Below, one piece after another: positions 1-9,794 of a DNA stretch of 64,000 nt (within the stretch, counting starts at the first letter, position 1; each line of letters begins with the position of its first letter). Under the pieces are notes generated by a model. It ran no database searches. It saw only the letters and a program-made list of their open reading frames with translations, and was not told the DNA's origin. A program made the translations under genes and the position numbers. The DNA comes from Pseudoflavonifractor gallinarum (GTDB taxonomy: Bacteria; Bacillota; Clostridia; Oscillospirales; Oscillospiraceae). The stretch is from the NCBI RefSeq assembly GCF_014982855.1, contig NZ_JADCKF010000001.1, positions 186,001 to 250,000 of the forward strand, in the 5' to 3' direction.

Positions 1-1
1 T

Positions 2-865
2 GTGGCCGCCCTTCAGGAGGGGCTGACCACCCCCTATGAGGAGATCCTGGATACGGGTTATTTCCGCTATCCGGAGGGAGAAAAATACCCCTACGGAGAC
101 TACCATCCGAAATGCTGGATTTATCGCCAGCAGGGAGGCACCCATGGCTGGGAGGATATGGCCCATGCTATTGAGGACTCCTGCAACGTCTTCTTCTTTA
201 CCCTGGCCGACCGGCTGGGGATCGACCTGCTGGATGAGTACGCCGCCATGTTCGGTCTGGGTCAGTCCACCGGCATCGAGGTGCCCGAGTATACCGGCTA
301 TGTGGCCGGACCGGAGACCAGTGAGCGTCTGAATCAGGAATGGTATGGCGGACTACTCCTCTCGGCTGCCATCGGACAGGGCAATACCCTGTGTACCCCC
401 CTCCAGCTGGCCAACTACATCGCCACGCTGGTCAACGGCGGAAACCACTATCCTGCCCACCTGCTCCAGACGGTCAAGAGCAGCGACTACTCCCAGGTGG
501 TGCTGGAGAATGAGCCGGAGCCCCTGGACACCATCAACATCAGTGAGGAGAACCTGGAGGCGGTCAAGTACGGCATGTACCTGCTGGGCACCGAGGGCAG
601 CGTATCCAAGTACTTTAAAGACCTGCCCGTAGAGGTGGGTGCCAAGACCGGTACCGCCCAGGTAGGCTCGGAGACCACCGAGGCCAACGCCGTCTTTGTG
701 TGCTTTGCCCCCTATGATGACCCGGAGATCGCCATCGCCCTGGTGGCCGAGCACGGTGACTCGGGCGGCGGACTGGCAGCAGTGGCCGCCGATGTGCTCT
801 CGGTCTACTTCGGACAGTCGGGCACTTCCCAGGCCGTCAATGGCGAGGGCGTGCTCATCCGCTGA
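2..865 (+). CDS. Penicillin-binding protein transpeptidase domain, 5' truncated by window edge (PBP2-like)
   Basis: This is the C-terminal 287 residues of a D,D-transpeptidase that cross-links peptidoglycan outside the membrane; the N-terminus, with membrane anchor and catalytic SxxK, lies left of the window. The second active-site motif SCN is at residues 60-62 and the third, KTGTAQ, begins at residue 215 of the visible part. A glycine-rich stretch between them (GLLLSAAIGQGN) is typical of class B penicillin-binding proteins. The first in-frame codon is GTG at position 2, but it is internal and not a start. A stop closes it 36 bases before the next gene. Class B PBP2 (MrdA-type) is the likeliest identity; a SpoVD/PBP3 type cannot be excluded without the N-terminus. 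Confidence 0.85.
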   Translation: MAALQEGLTTPYEEILDTGYFRYPEGEKYPYGDYHPKCWIYRQQGGTHGWEDMAHAIEDSCNVFFFTLADRLGIDLLDEYAAMFGLGQSTGIEVPEYTGYVAGPETSERLNQEWYGGLLLSAAIGQGNTLCTPLQLANYIATLVNGGNHYPAHLLQTVKSSDYSQVVLENEPEPLDTINISEENLEAVKYGMYLLGTEGSVSKYFKDLPVEVGAKTGTAQVGSETTEANAVFVCFAPYDDPEIAIALVAEHGDSGGGLAAVAADVLSVYFGQSGTSQAVNGEGVLIR

Positions 866-901
866 GCGCAGTTCAACTTTGGAAGATTGGAAGGAATGCC
901 C

Positions 902-2791
902 ATGACGAACCCCTTTATCTTCGACCCCCGGGACCCGGAGAGTAAGTTTCCCTACGGCGCGGTCCCGGCGGGGACCCAGGTACGCTTTACCGTCCGCCCG
1001 CCCCGGGCGGGGGGATACTCCCGCGTGATCCTCACCGCCCGGTTTGAGAGCCGGGACAATGCCGTGGTGGAGCGCATCTTGCTCTGGCATGGGATCGAGG
1101 GCGCCCGGGATGTCTTCACCGGCACGCTGGAGACAGGGGAATACGTGGGGCTGGTCTGGTATACCCTGCGCCTGGAGGGATTGGACGGACGCAGTGCGGA
1201 GCTGGGCAAGTATCAGCTCACCGTCTATGACGACTCTGAGACGGTCCCCGGGTGGTTTGGAGAGGGGCTCACCTACCAGATCTTTCCCGACCGCTTCCGC
1301 CGGCGCGCCATTCCCGACCCGACCGGCATGGTGGGCGGACGTACCGTCCATCAGAGCTGGGAGGAGGAGCCGGTCTACCTTCCCGATGAGCACGGAGAGA
1401 TCCGCAACCGGGACTTTTTCGGCGGGAGCCTCGCCGGGGTCCGGGAGAAGCTGACCTATCTGCGGCGTCTGGGGGTGGAGACCATCTACTTCTGCCCCAT
1501 CTTTGAGGGGGTGGAAAACCACCGCTACGGCACTGGCGACTATGAGAAGATTGACCCCATGCTGGGGGACGAGGCCCAGTTCCGCCTCCTGTGTGAGGAG
1601 GCCCACCACCTGGGGATGCGCATTATGCTGGACGGTGTGTTCAACCACACGGGCTATATCAGCCGCTATTTCAACGGGGACGGCTCCTACCCCTCAGAGG
1701 TGCCCGGTGCGGCCCAGTCCACGGAGAGCCCCTATTATCCCTGGTATCATTTCACCCACTGGCCCGACCGGTACGACTCCTGGTGGGGGATCTACTCCCT
1801 CCCGGCGGTCAATGAGAGCGAGAGCACCTATCTCGACTATATCATCCGGGGGGAAAACAGCATCGTCAAGCGTTGGCTGCGGGCCGGGGCGGACGGCTGG
1901 CGGCTGGACGTGGCCGACGAGCTGCCCGACTCCTTTGTCCACGCCCTTCACACCGCCGCCCGCGAGGCCAAGAAGGACGCGGTGGTCATCGGCGAGGTGT
2001 GGGAGGACGGCTCCAACAAGATCGCCTACGGGGTGCGGCGCAAGCACATTCTGGGGGGACACTGCGACGGTCTGATGAACTATCCCTTCCGCAACGCGGC
2101 CATCTCCTATCTGCTGGGCGGGGACGCCCGCTGGTTCCGGGAGACCATGGAGGGGTTACGGGCCAATTATCCGTCCACCGCCTACTATTCCGCCATGAAT
2201 GCCCTGGGGACCCACGATACCCCCCGCATCCTTACCCTGCTGGGGGTAGGCTCCCCCTGCACGGAGTACCCCAAATCCTGGCGGGCCGACTTCCGCATGA
2301 GCGAAGAGGAGTATGCCCGGGGCAAGGCCCGGCTCAAGCTGGGTGCGGTGCTGCTCTACGCCTTCCCGGGCTCCCCCACCCTGTATTACGGGGATGAGGC
2401 CGGGATGGAGGGCTTTGAAGATCCCTTCAACCGCCGTACCTTCCCCTGGGGACGGGAGGACAGTGAGCTGGTGAGCTGGTTCACCGCTCTGGGCTGCATC
2501 CGCAGCTGGTCCCAGGCCCTGCGAAAGGGAGATATTTCCTATGTGGAGGCCGACGGACCGGTGCTGGCTTTCCGGCGTACCTGGGAGGAGGAGAGCATGC
2601 TGGTGGCTCTGAACGCCGGAGCAGAACCGGCCTCCCTGCCTCTTTCCGGTCCTATGAAGGATCTGCTCACCGGAGAGGTCTTCCCCGCCCCCGGTGCCCG
2701 CACCATGGAGGCGGCCCTGCCCCCCTGTACGGCACGGCTGCTGGTTCCCCTGCGCCTGCATCTTGCCTGCCGGGCGAAGGAAACGATTTAA
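902..2791 (+). CDS. Glycoside hydrolase family 13 alpha-glycosidase (neopullulanase/cyclomaltodextrinase-like)
   Basis: This 629-residue enzyme should hydrolyse alpha-glucosidic bonds in maltodextrins or pullulan-type oligosaccharides. An N-terminal beta-sandwich-like region (about residues 10-115) precedes the catalytic barrel. The GH13 conserved regions are visible: DGVFNH, GWRLDVAD with nucleophile D336, GEVWED with acid/base E365, and THDTPR with D439. The N-terminal domain plus length match the CBM34-type neopullulanase group rather than a secreted amylase, and there is no signal peptide, so it probably acts in the cytoplasm on imported oligosaccharides. I chose ATG at 902 because AAGGA lies 7 bases upstream; in-frame starts at 887 and 896 have poorer spacing. 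Exact substrate specificity cannot be read from the sequence. Confidence 0.9.
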   Translation: MTNPFIFDPRDPESKFPYGAVPAGTQVRFTVRPPRAGGYSRVILTARFESRDNAVVERILLWHGIEGARDVFTGTLETGEYVGLVWYTLRLEGLDGRSAELGKYQLTVYDDSETVPGWFGEGLTYQIFPDRFRRRAIPDPTGMVGGRTVHQSWEEEPVYLPDEHGEIRNRDFFGGSLAGVREKLTYLRRLGVETIYFCPIFEGVENHRYGTGDYEKIDPMLGDEAQFRLLCEEAHHLGMRIMLDGVFNHTGYISRYFNGDGSYPSEVPGAAQSTESPYYPWYHFTHWPDRYDSWWGIYSLPAVNESESTYLDYIIRGENSIVKRWLRAGADGWRLDVADELPDSFVHALHTAAREAKKDAVVIGEVWEDGSNKIAYGVRRKHILGGHCDGLMNYPFRNAAISYLLGGDARWFRETMEGLRANYPSTAYYSAMNALGTHDTPRILTLLGVGSPCTEYPKSWRADFRMSEEEYARGKARLKLGAVLLYAFPGSPTLYYGDEAGMEGFEDPFNRRTFPWGREDSELVSWFTALGCIRSWSQALRKGDISYVEADGPVLAFRRTWEEESMLVALNAGAEPASLPLSGPMKDLLTGEVFPAPGARTMEAALPPCTARLLVPLRLHLACRAKETI

Positions 2792-2865
2792 AAGATTATG
2801 AAAAAAAGGAGCGCGGAATCGCCATGTACCGTCCCATCTGATGCCAACTGATCGGATACCGGAGG

Positions 2866-2892
2866 CGCCCTCCCATGGGAGGGCGTGCTTTG
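2866..2892 (+). terminator. Palindromic hairpin after GH13 gene, possible weak terminator
   Basis: A 20-bp perfect palindrome (2866-2885, half-site CGCCCTCCCA) sits between the GH13 and MFS genes and is followed by TGCTTTGG, which is a poor U-tract. It could be a weak terminator or an mRNA-stabilising hairpin. Confidence 0.35.
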
Positions 2893-2928
2893 GCATGTGT
2901 AAAACATCCGGATCAGGAGGAATCGGTA

Positions 2929-4074
2929 TTGGAACGGAACAGACGAAACCGGACGCTTCTTTTTTTGGCCTATGCCCTCCAGGGCATGGTATTTTATAAC
3001 CCCATCGCCACCCTCTACCGCCTGCAAGCGGGGGTGACCCTCACCCAGATGCAGGTCATTGAGGGGATCTCCCTGCTGGTCATGCTGGGGCTGGAAGTGC
3101 CCTGGGGCCGCTGGGCTGACCGGATCGGGCACCGGCGGTCCATGGTACTGTGCTTCGGCGTGCTGGCCCTCTCCAAGGTGGTGTTCTGGCGGGCTGAGAC
3201 GGTATGGGGCTTTTTGGCGGAACGGCTGCTGCTTTCCTTTGCCCAGGCCGGGCTGAGCGGCTGTGACACGGCCTATCTCTATGCCTGCTGCCGGGACCCG
3301 GAAGAGCACCGCCGGGCCTTTGCCCGCTGGCAGGGCGTGCAGGTGGCGGGATTGCTGCTGGCCTCCCTGGCCTGGCCCCTGCTGGGCGGGGATTACCGCC
3401 TCTCCGCGCTGCTGACCGTGGGGAGCTATACCCTGGCCCTAGGGGTCACCTTACTGCTGCGGGAGCCGGAGGGACAGCGGGCCGAGGAGCAGGCCCGGGA
3501 ACCCCGCCCGCCCCTGGGCGAGATGCTGCGGGAGAGCCGGAGGATGCTGGCCTTTTTGCTGGGTGTGGCCCTCTTCGATCAGACGGCCCAGGCGGCAGTC
3601 ACCTTTTTCAGCCAGCTCCAGTACGGGCGCTGTGGGATTGCAGAGGGGGCCTTTGGAGTCCTGGCGGCCCTGAGTGCCGGGGCCGGGCTGAGCGGCGCTC
3701 TGGCCCACCGGATGGTGGGGCCGGGCGGGCCGGAGCGGGTCTGCCGGCGGCTGATTACGGTGGGGGGCGCAGTCTGTCTGCTGCTGGCCGTCACCACCGC
3801 GCCGGCCGTCTCCGCCCTGGGTATCCCCCTGCTGGCTGCCCTGCGCTCCTGTGCAGCGCCCCTGGCCCTTGCGGTGCAGAATGAGCGGGTGAGCCCCGGT
3901 GGACGGGCTGCCCGGCTCTCCTGCAATGCCATGGTGCTGGAATGTACCGGGGTTTTACTGGCCCCGGTCCTGGGCTGGACAGCCGAACAGTGGCTGCCCG
4001 GAGGTTTTCTGCTGGGGGCGGTCTTCTGCTGGGCGGGAAGCCTTCTGCTTTGGCAGGATGAAAGACGCCGTTGA
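2929..4074 (+). CDS. Major facilitator superfamily transporter
   Basis: This is a 381-residue integral membrane transporter with about twelve hydrophobic segments. The loop between helices 2 and 3 carries the MFS signature in the form GRWADRIGHRRSM (residues about 61-73). The start is set at a TTG (2929-2931) because AGGAGG at 2915-2920 lies 8 bases upstream and the first residues (MERNRRNRT) lead straight into helix 1; an upstream in-frame ATG at 2875 lies inside a palindromic hairpin and lacks this site. The substrate is unknown: drug, sugar or small metabolite are all possible, and the neighbouring GH13 gene is only a weak hint at sugars. The recJ promoter overlaps the 3' end of this gene. 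Confidence 0.85.
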   Translation: MERNRRNRTLLFLAYALQGMVFYNPIATLYRLQAGVTLTQMQVIEGISLLVMLGLEVPWGRWADRIGHRRSMVLCFGVLALSKVVFWRAETVWGFLAERLLLSFAQAGLSGCDTAYLYACCRDPEEHRRAFARWQGVQVAGLLLASLAWPLLGGDYRLSALLTVGSYTLALGVTLLLREPEGQRAEEQAREPRPPLGEMLRESRRMLAFLLGVALFDQTAQAAVTFFSQLQYGRCGIAEGAFGVLAALSAGAGLSGALAHRMVGPGGPERVCRRLITVGGAVCLLLAVTTAPAVSALGIPLLAALRSCAAPLALAVQNERVSPGGRAARLSCNAMVLECTGVLLAPVLGWTAEQWLPGGFLLGAVFCWAGSLLLWQDERRR

Positions 4075-4075
4075 C

Positions 4076-4104
4076 TTGTATTTTTGGGGTATATTTGATA
4101 TAAT
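4076..4104 (+). promoter_or_regulatory. Probable sigma-A promoter for recJ-relA
   Basis: TTGTAT (4076-4081), a 17-bp spacer and a perfect TATAAT (4099-4104) lie in the short AT-rich gap upstream of recJ. The -35 matches four of six consensus bases. The recJ start follows 44 bases later. Confidence 0.6.
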
Positions 4105-4148
4105 AAAGGGTAATTTTTACCGTCTTACCGGAAAGGAGGGCGAAGCCA

Positions 4149-6218
4149 ATGAAATATCAGCAGTGGAAGCGCCCCGCCGGAGACGGAACGGGCCGGGCGG
4201 CCCTGGAGGAGGCGGGCATCCCGGCTCTTCCCGCCCTGGTCCTCTCGGCCCGTGGCATTGACACGCCCGAGAAGGCCAGGGAGTTTCTGGCGGGCGGACC
4301 AGAGCGCCTGGAGGACCCCCTCCTGCTCCGGGACATGGACCGGGCAGTGGAGCGCATCCGGCGCGCGGTAGAGCAGGGAGAGTTGCTGGCTGTCTACGGA
4401 GACTATGACGTGGACGGCATTACCTCCACCTGCCTCCTCACCAGTTTTCTGCGCAGCCGGGGGGCGGATGTGGTGCCCTATATCCCCGACCGGATGGAGG
4501 AGGGCTATGGACTCAGCTGTGCAGCCGTGGACACCCTCCACGCCCAGGGAGTCACCCTGATCATTACCGTGGACTGCGGGATCACCGCGGTGGAGGAGGC
4601 TCGCCACGCCGCGGAGCTGGGCATGGATCTGGTCATTACCGACCATCACGAGTGCAAGGAGGAACTGCCCGCCGCTCTCGCGGTGGTGGACCCCCGGCGG
4701 GGCGACTGTCCCTATCCCTTCAAGTCCCTGGCCGGCGTGGGGGTTGCCCTCAAGCTGGTGCTGGCCCTGGGAGAGATGGAGGAGCGGCCCACGCTCCTGC
4801 GGCAGTATGCCGACCTGGCCGCCATCGGCACGGTGGCCGATGTGATGCTCCTGACCGGAGAGAACCGCTCCATCGTACAGATGGGACTCTCTTCCCTCCG
4901 CCATACCCGCCGCCCCGGGCTGGCCGCCCTGCTGCGGGAGGCGGGACTGAGCGAAAAGCCCCTGACCTCCATGGCCATCGGATACACCCTGGCCCCCCGC
5001 ATCAACGCCGCCGGGCGGATGGGATGCGCCCGGGTGGCGGCCGAGCTGCTCCTGACCGCCGACCCGGTGCGGGGCGAGGAGCTGGCCAAGGAGCTGTGCA
5101 GCCTCAACCGGGAGCGGCAGTCCATTGAGGCGGATATCTTTGCCCAGTGTGCCCGCCTGGCCGAGAGCGCGCCGCCGGAGGAGCGCAGCGCTCTGGTCTT
5201 GGCCGGAGAGGGGTGGCACCAGGGCGTGGTGGGCATTGTGGCCTCCCGCCTTTCAGAGAAGTACTCCTGCCCCACCTTCATGATCTGCCTTCAGGACGGG
5301 CACGGAAAGGGCTCCTGCCGGTCCTTCGGCGGGTTCAACCTCTTTGCCGCACTGGAGTCCTGTGCCGAGCTGCTGGAGGGCTTCGGCGGGCATGAGCTGG
5401 CCGCCGGCTTTACCATCCGGGAGGAACAGATCCCGGCCTTCCGCCGCCGGATGAACGAGCTGGTCCGTCTGCGCACCGGCGGAGAGGAAATGACCTCCGA
5501 GCTGGAGATTGACGCGGATATTCCAGACCCCTCGATCCTCACCCAGGAACAGGTGGAGGCACTGGACATCCTGGAGCCCTATGGCGCGGGAAATGAGAAG
5601 CCGGTCTTTTTCCTGGGGGGCTGTACGGTCTCCTCCCTCAATGAGGTGGGCGGCGGACGCCACCTCAAGCTCCGCCTCCTGGCGGGCGGAAAGCCCTTTG
5701 ACGCCATCTTTTTTGCCGTCACCGCCGCCGAGGCGGGGGTGCGGCCCGGGGACCGGGTGGATATCGCCTTCTGTCCCCAGATCAACGAGTACCGGGGCTG
5801 GCGCTCGGTGCAGCTCCAGATCACGGATCTGCGTCCCGGGATGACCCGGGCCCAGAGTGAACAGGCCCTCTATGAGCGCTTTGCCCGGGGGGAAGATCTG
5901 AGCCCACAGGAGGCCGCCTTTCTCCTGCCCAGCCGGGAGGAGTTCGTCACCCTCTGGCGCTACCTGAAGGTCCGCTCCGGCGGCGCAGAGCTGGAGGAGA
6001 CGCCCCGCCGTCTGACCCGGAACCTGTCCCGGGATTTCGGACGCCATGCCCCCCTGCCCCGCACCCTGGTGTGCCTGGAGGTCTTTGACGAGCGGGGGCT
6101 GATTTCCCTGGAACAACACGCCGGCTGCTTCCGGATCGCCCTCCAGAAGGTGGAGGGAAAGGTGGATCTGGAGCAGTCCGCCATTCTGCAACGGCTCCGA
6201 CAGCTGATGAGCGGCTGA
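4149..6218 (+). CDS. recJ: Single-stranded-DNA-specific exonuclease RecJ
   Basis: RecJ degrades single-stranded DNA 5' to 3' in recombinational and mismatch repair. The DHH-family metal motifs are clear: YGDYDVDG (D85, D87, D89) near the N-terminus, VDCGIT, and the DHH triplet at 165-167. The DHHA1 domain is seen further on with SFGGFNLFAALE and GGHELAAG, followed by an OB-fold region and a C-terminal extension. At 689 residues it is longer than E. coli RecJ (577), as is usual in Clostridia. AAAGGAGG lies upstream of the ATG at 4149. It is followed 33 bases later by the (p)ppGpp enzyme, an arrangement common in Firmicutes, so the two are probably cotranscribed. Confidence 0.95.
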   Translation: MKYQQWKRPAGDGTGRAALEEAGIPALPALVLSARGIDTPEKAREFLAGGPERLEDPLLLRDMDRAVERIRRAVEQGELLAVYGDYDVDGITSTCLLTSFLRSRGADVVPYIPDRMEEGYGLSCAAVDTLHAQGVTLIITVDCGITAVEEARHAAELGMDLVITDHHECKEELPAALAVVDPRRGDCPYPFKSLAGVGVALKLVLALGEMEERPTLLRQYADLAAIGTVADVMLLTGENRSIVQMGLSSLRHTRRPGLAALLREAGLSEKPLTSMAIGYTLAPRINAAGRMGCARVAAELLLTADPVRGEELAKELCSLNRERQSIEADIFAQCARLAESAPPEERSALVLAGEGWHQGVVGIVASRLSEKYSCPTFMICLQDGHGKGSCRSFGGFNLFAALESCAELLEGFGGHELAAGFTIREEQIPAFRRRMNELVRLRTGGEEMTSELEIDADIPDPSILTQEQVEALDILEPYGAGNEKPVFFLGGCTVSSLNEVGGGRHLKLRLLAGGKPFDAIFFAVTAAEAGVRPGDRVDIAFCPQINEYRGWRSVQLQITDLRPGMTRAQSEQALYERFARGEDLSPQEAAFLLPSREEFVTLWRYLKVRSGGAELEETPRRLTRNLSRDFGRHAPLPRTLVCLEVFDERGLISLEQHAGCFRIALQKVEGKVDLEQSAILQRLRQLMSG

Positions 6219-6251
6219 GGGCCGCTCATCTCAACGAAATGTGGTGATCGT

Positions 6252-8489
6252 ATGGACCCTATTTTAGAGCGATATCAGGCGCTGGAGGATAAGATCAAAG
6301 CCTATAACCCCGGGGTGGATACCAAGCGGCTCTATGACGCCTTCTCCTATGCCGACAATGCCCACACGGGGCAGATGCGCAAGGATGGATCCCCCTATAT
6401 CACCCATCCGCTGGCCGTGGCCGAGATCGCCGCGGAGCTGGAGCTGGATACCGACTCCATCATCGCATCTCTCCTCCACGATACGGTGGAGGACACCAAC
6501 GCCACCTATGACGACGTGGCCAAGCGCTTCGGCAAGAGCGTGGCCGATCTGGTGGACGGTGTGACCAAGCTGACCCAGGTCAAGTATGTCTCCAAGGAAG
6601 AGGAGCAGATGGAGAATCTGCGCAAGATGCTCATGGCCATGGCCAAGGACATCCGGGTCATCCTCATCAAGATCTGCGACCGCCTGCACAACATGCGTAC
6701 CATGCAGTACCAGTCCCCCAAGAAGCAGCGGGAAAAGGCCCTGGAGACCATGGAGATCTATGCCCCCATTGCCCACCGCTTGGGCATGCAGCGGGTCAAG
6801 TGGGAGCTGGAGGACACCTCTCTCCAGTACCTGGACCCGGTGGGCTACAAGGAGATCAGCGACGAGCTGGCCACCCGGGCCGCCGCCCACGAGGAGTTTA
6901 TGGCCACCATCCAGCGGAAGATCGAGGAGCGGCTGGCCGAGGAGGGGATCAAGGCCACCGTCTACGGGCGCATCAAGCACGCCTACTCCATCTACCGCAA
7001 GATGTACGGGCAGAACAAGACCATGGATGAGATCTTTGATCTCTACGCCTTCCGGGTCATCGTGGACGACATCCCCTCCTGCTACAATGTGCTGGGCTGC
7101 ATCCACGACATGTTCAAGCCGGTGCTGGGCCGCTTTAAGGACTATATCGGCACCCCCAAGCCCAACATGTACCAGTCCCTCCACACCACCGTCATCGGCC
7201 GGGAGGGCCTTCCCTTTGAGGTGCAGATCCGCACCTGGGAGATGCACCACACAGCGGAGTACGGCATCGCCGCCCACTGGAAGTACAAGCAGGGCATGGC
7301 CAACCAGAATCTGGGCAGCGAGTCGGCCTTCGAGTGGGTGCGCAAGCTCCTGGAGGCCCAGCAGACCACCGACGCAGAGGAATTCCTGCGCTCCATGCGG
7401 GTGGACCTCTTTGCCGACGAGGTCTTCGTCTTCACTCCCAACGGCGACATCATCAACCTGCCCGCCGGGGCCACCCCCATTGACTTTGCCTACTCCATCC
7501 ACTCGGCGGTGGGCAACCACATGACAGGGGCCAAGGTCAACGGCCGCATGGTGCCCTTTGATACCCAGCTCCAGAACGGCCAGATCGTGGAGGTCATCAC
7601 CTCCAAGTCGGCCCACGGCCCCAGCCGTGACTGGATGAAGCTGTGTAAATCCAACGAGGCCCGCAACAAGATCCGCCAGTGGTTCAAAAAGGAGCGCCGG
7701 GAGGAGAATATCGCCACCGGCCGGGCCTCCTTCGAGTCCGAGCTCAAGCACGCGGGGATCTCTCTGGCCTCTATTACCACGGAGGAGATGCTCCCCCACA
7801 TCCTCAAGAAGGTGCGCTTCGGCTCTCTGGACGAACTCTATGCCGCCATCGGTTACGGCGGTATGAGCGCCCAGAAGGCGGTGGTGCGCATCAAAGACGA
7901 GATCAGCCGCCTCAACCGGGTGCAGGCCGAGCGCAGCGCCGCCCTCCAGGCGGAGCAGACCCCGGTCATCCTGCCCGGCCGGAGCACACCGCCCAAGCAG
8001 GAGCCCGCCGCGGCCAAGACCCCCAAGCGCTCCTCCAACGGCATCGTGGTGGAGGGACTGGACAACTGTCTGGTCAAGTTTGCCAAGTGCTGTACCCCCG
8101 TGCCCGGGGACCCGGTGGTGGGCTTTATCACCCGGGGCTTCGGCGTATCGGTCCACCGCTCCGACTGTCCCAACTGCGCCCCGGAGAAGCGAAAGCCCGA
8201 GGAGGCCGGGCGCTGGGTCAAGGTCTCCTGGGTGGCGGGAGATCAGACCACCTACCAGACCGCGCTGGACATCTCGGCCAAGGACCGGGACGGCCTGACC
8301 CTGGATGTGGCCATGGTCCTCTCCGCCGCCAAGGTGAAGGTGAACGGACTCAACGTCCACGCCACCCCCGACGGCTACGCCATTGCCTCCATTCTGCTGG
8401 AGGTCAAGAACCAGGACGAGCTGACCAGCGTCATCAACAAGCTGGGGCAGATCCAGGGGGTCTATCAGGTCAAGCGTACCACGGGCTGA
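6252..8489 (+). CDS. Bifunctional (p)ppGpp synthetase/hydrolase (RelA/SpoT family)
   Basis: This 745-residue Rel enzyme makes and degrades the stringent-response alarmone (p)ppGpp. The N-terminal hydrolase domain carries the HD pair H76-D77 in LLHDTVED. The synthetase domain follows at about residues 235-345 with GRIKHAYSIYRKM and DLYAFRVIV. A TGS domain (about 395-455, starting VFTPNGDIINLPAGATPIDFA) and a C-terminal ACT domain (about 670-745) with a zinc-finger-like CCTPVPGD segment before it complete the long-Rel architecture. HD-domain metal residues appear intact, so both activities are expected. The gene follows recJ closely and lacks its own obvious promoter. Confidence 0.97.
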   Translation: MDPILERYQALEDKIKAYNPGVDTKRLYDAFSYADNAHTGQMRKDGSPYITHPLAVAEIAAELELDTDSIIASLLHDTVEDTNATYDDVAKRFGKSVADLVDGVTKLTQVKYVSKEEEQMENLRKMLMAMAKDIRVILIKICDRLHNMRTMQYQSPKKQREKALETMEIYAPIAHRLGMQRVKWELEDTSLQYLDPVGYKEISDELATRAAAHEEFMATIQRKIEERLAEEGIKATVYGRIKHAYSIYRKMYGQNKTMDEIFDLYAFRVIVDDIPSCYNVLGCIHDMFKPVLGRFKDYIGTPKPNMYQSLHTTVIGREGLPFEVQIRTWEMHHTAEYGIAAHWKYKQGMANQNLGSESAFEWVRKLLEAQQTTDAEEFLRSMRVDLFADEVFVFTPNGDIINLPAGATPIDFAYSIHSAVGNHMTGAKVNGRMVPFDTQLQNGQIVEVITSKSAHGPSRDWMKLCKSNEARNKIRQWFKKERREENIATGRASFESELKHAGISLASITTEEMLPHILKKVRFGSLDELYAAIGYGGMSAQKAVVRIKDEISRLNRVQAERSAALQAEQTPVILPGRSTPPKQEPAAAKTPKRSSNGIVVEGLDNCLVKFAKCCTPVPGDPVVGFITRGFGVSVHRSDCPNCAPEKRKPEEAGRWVKVSWVAGDQTTYQTALDISAKDRDGLTLDVAMVLSAAKVKVNGLNVHATPDGYAIASILLEVKNQDELTSVINKLGQIQGVYQVKRTTG

Positions 8490-8565
8490 GCCAGTCCGTT
8501 ATACAATCATTATTCCAGGGAGTCCCGCCGTTGGAGGGGCTCCCTCCGCTGTGGAGGCGTGTTCA

Positions 8566-9774
8566 ATGGAAAAGCGTTTTGTGCCCCTTCTGCTGGGGGC
8601 GGATATCAATGTGTACAGCATGGCCCGGGCCTTTCATGAGGCCTACGGCGTGCGTACCGTGGCCTATGGGATGTATCCCTCCGGCCCCTGCGTAGGCAGC
8701 GACATCATCGACTACCGGGTGTGCGCCAACAACGACGCCCCGGAGGTGGTGCTGGAGAATGTGAAGAAGGTGGCCGCCGAGTTCTCCGACCGGAAGGTCA
8801 TCGTGCTGGGCTGCGGAGACAACTATCTGACCTCCATCGCCTGCAATCTGCCCCATTTCCCGGAAAATGTCATTGCGCCCTATATCGATCTGGCCACCAT
8901 GGAGGTCCTGATCCACAAGGAGAAATTCTACGAGCTGTGCGATCAGCACGGCATCGACCACCCCGCCACCTTTGTCTACAAAAAGGGCATGGGGCACGAC
9001 TTCACCCTCCCCTTCTCCGGCCCCTTCGTGGTGAAGCCGGCCGAGTCGGCCACCTACTGGGACCATCCCTTTGACACCCAGAAGAAGGCCTATATCCTCC
9101 AGACCCGGGAGGAGGTAGACCGGGTGCTGGACGAGATCTATGAGCACGGCTATGAGGACTCCCTCATCATTCAGGACTTCATCCCCGGGGATGACAGCTT
9201 CATGCGGGTGGTCACCAACTACTCCGGCGAGGACGGCAAGGTGCGTCTCATGTGCGTGGGCCACGTGCTCCTGGAGGAGCATACCCGCCACGGCATCGGC
9301 AACCACGCCGTCATCATCACCGAGCCCGAGCCAGAGCTGTGCGAGAAGCTCCGCTCCTTCCTGGAGGCCATCGGCTATACCGGCTTCTCCAACTTCGATG
9401 TGAAGTACGACCAGCGGGACGGCAAGTTCAAGGTCTTTGAGATCAATACCCGCCAGGGACGGAGCAACTACTATGTCACCGGCGCGGGCTACAACCTGGC
9501 CAAATATCTGGTGGAGGACCGCATCGAGCACAAGAGCTGCGAGCTGACCATCACGAAGAACCGCCATATGTGGCGGGTCATTCCCCAGAGTGTGGCCTAC
9601 GACTACATTCCCAAGCGCTTCCACGGGGAGATGAAGGCCCTGGAAGAGCAAAACGCGGTGGTCAACCCCCTCTTTTACAAGGCCGACCGCAATCTGATCC
9701 ACAAGCTGCGCATCATCCGGGATCAGTGGCGCTACAAGAAGCGCTATGCCAGCTCCATGGAGAAAGCCAACTGA
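8566..9774 (+). CDS. ATP-grasp carboxylate-amine ligase, D-aspartate ligase-like
   Basis: This 402-residue ATP-grasp protein should join a carboxylate to an amine using ATP. The N-terminus (RFVPLLLGADINVYSMAR) resembles what I recall of Enterococcus faecium Aslfm, the D-aspartate ligase that adds D-Asp to the stem-peptide lysine. ATP-grasp features include PFVVKPAESATYWDH and the metal-binding FEINTRQGRSNYY. The next gene, 20 bases on, is an aspartate/glutamate racemase, which would supply D-Asp, as in E. faecium. The function is therefore inferred from family resemblance plus context; a different amino-acid ligase remains possible. ATG at 8566 is preceded by GGAGG at 8552-8556; an in-frame GTG at 8551 has no such site. 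Confidence 0.75.
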   Translation: MEKRFVPLLLGADINVYSMARAFHEAYGVRTVAYGMYPSGPCVGSDIIDYRVCANNDAPEVVLENVKKVAAEFSDRKVIVLGCGDNYLTSIACNLPHFPENVIAPYIDLATMEVLIHKEKFYELCDQHGIDHPATFVYKKGMGHDFTLPFSGPFVVKPAESATYWDHPFDTQKKAYILQTREEVDRVLDEIYEHGYEDSLIIQDFIPGDDSFMRVVTNYSGEDGKVRLMCVGHVLLEEHTRHGIGNHAVIITEPEPELCEKLRSFLEAIGYTGFSNFDVKYDQRDGKFKVFEINTRQGRSNYYVTGAGYNLAKYLVEDRIEHKSCELTITKNRHMWRVIPQSVAYDYIPKRFHGEMKALEEQNAVVNPLFYKADRNLIHKLRIIRDQWRYKKRYASSMEKAN

Positions 9775-9794
9775 CCGACCGAGAGGAGGAGCCC

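Noticed and set aside
353-1648. Long minus-strand frame (431 codons) under the PBP and GH13 genes
   Set aside because: It runs antisense to two genes with clear motifs; high GC makes stops rare in this frame, and its translation has no family features.
2824-2841. Five-codon frame MYRPI with an AAAAGGAG upstream, possible leader peptide before the MFS gene
   Set aside because: Spacing is about 13 bases and no attenuator pair could be assigned; too short to support.
6264-8360. 698-codon minus-strand frame antisense to the Rel gene
   Set aside because: Shadow of a GC-rich gene; the product is a leucine/glycine/histidine-rich string without domains.
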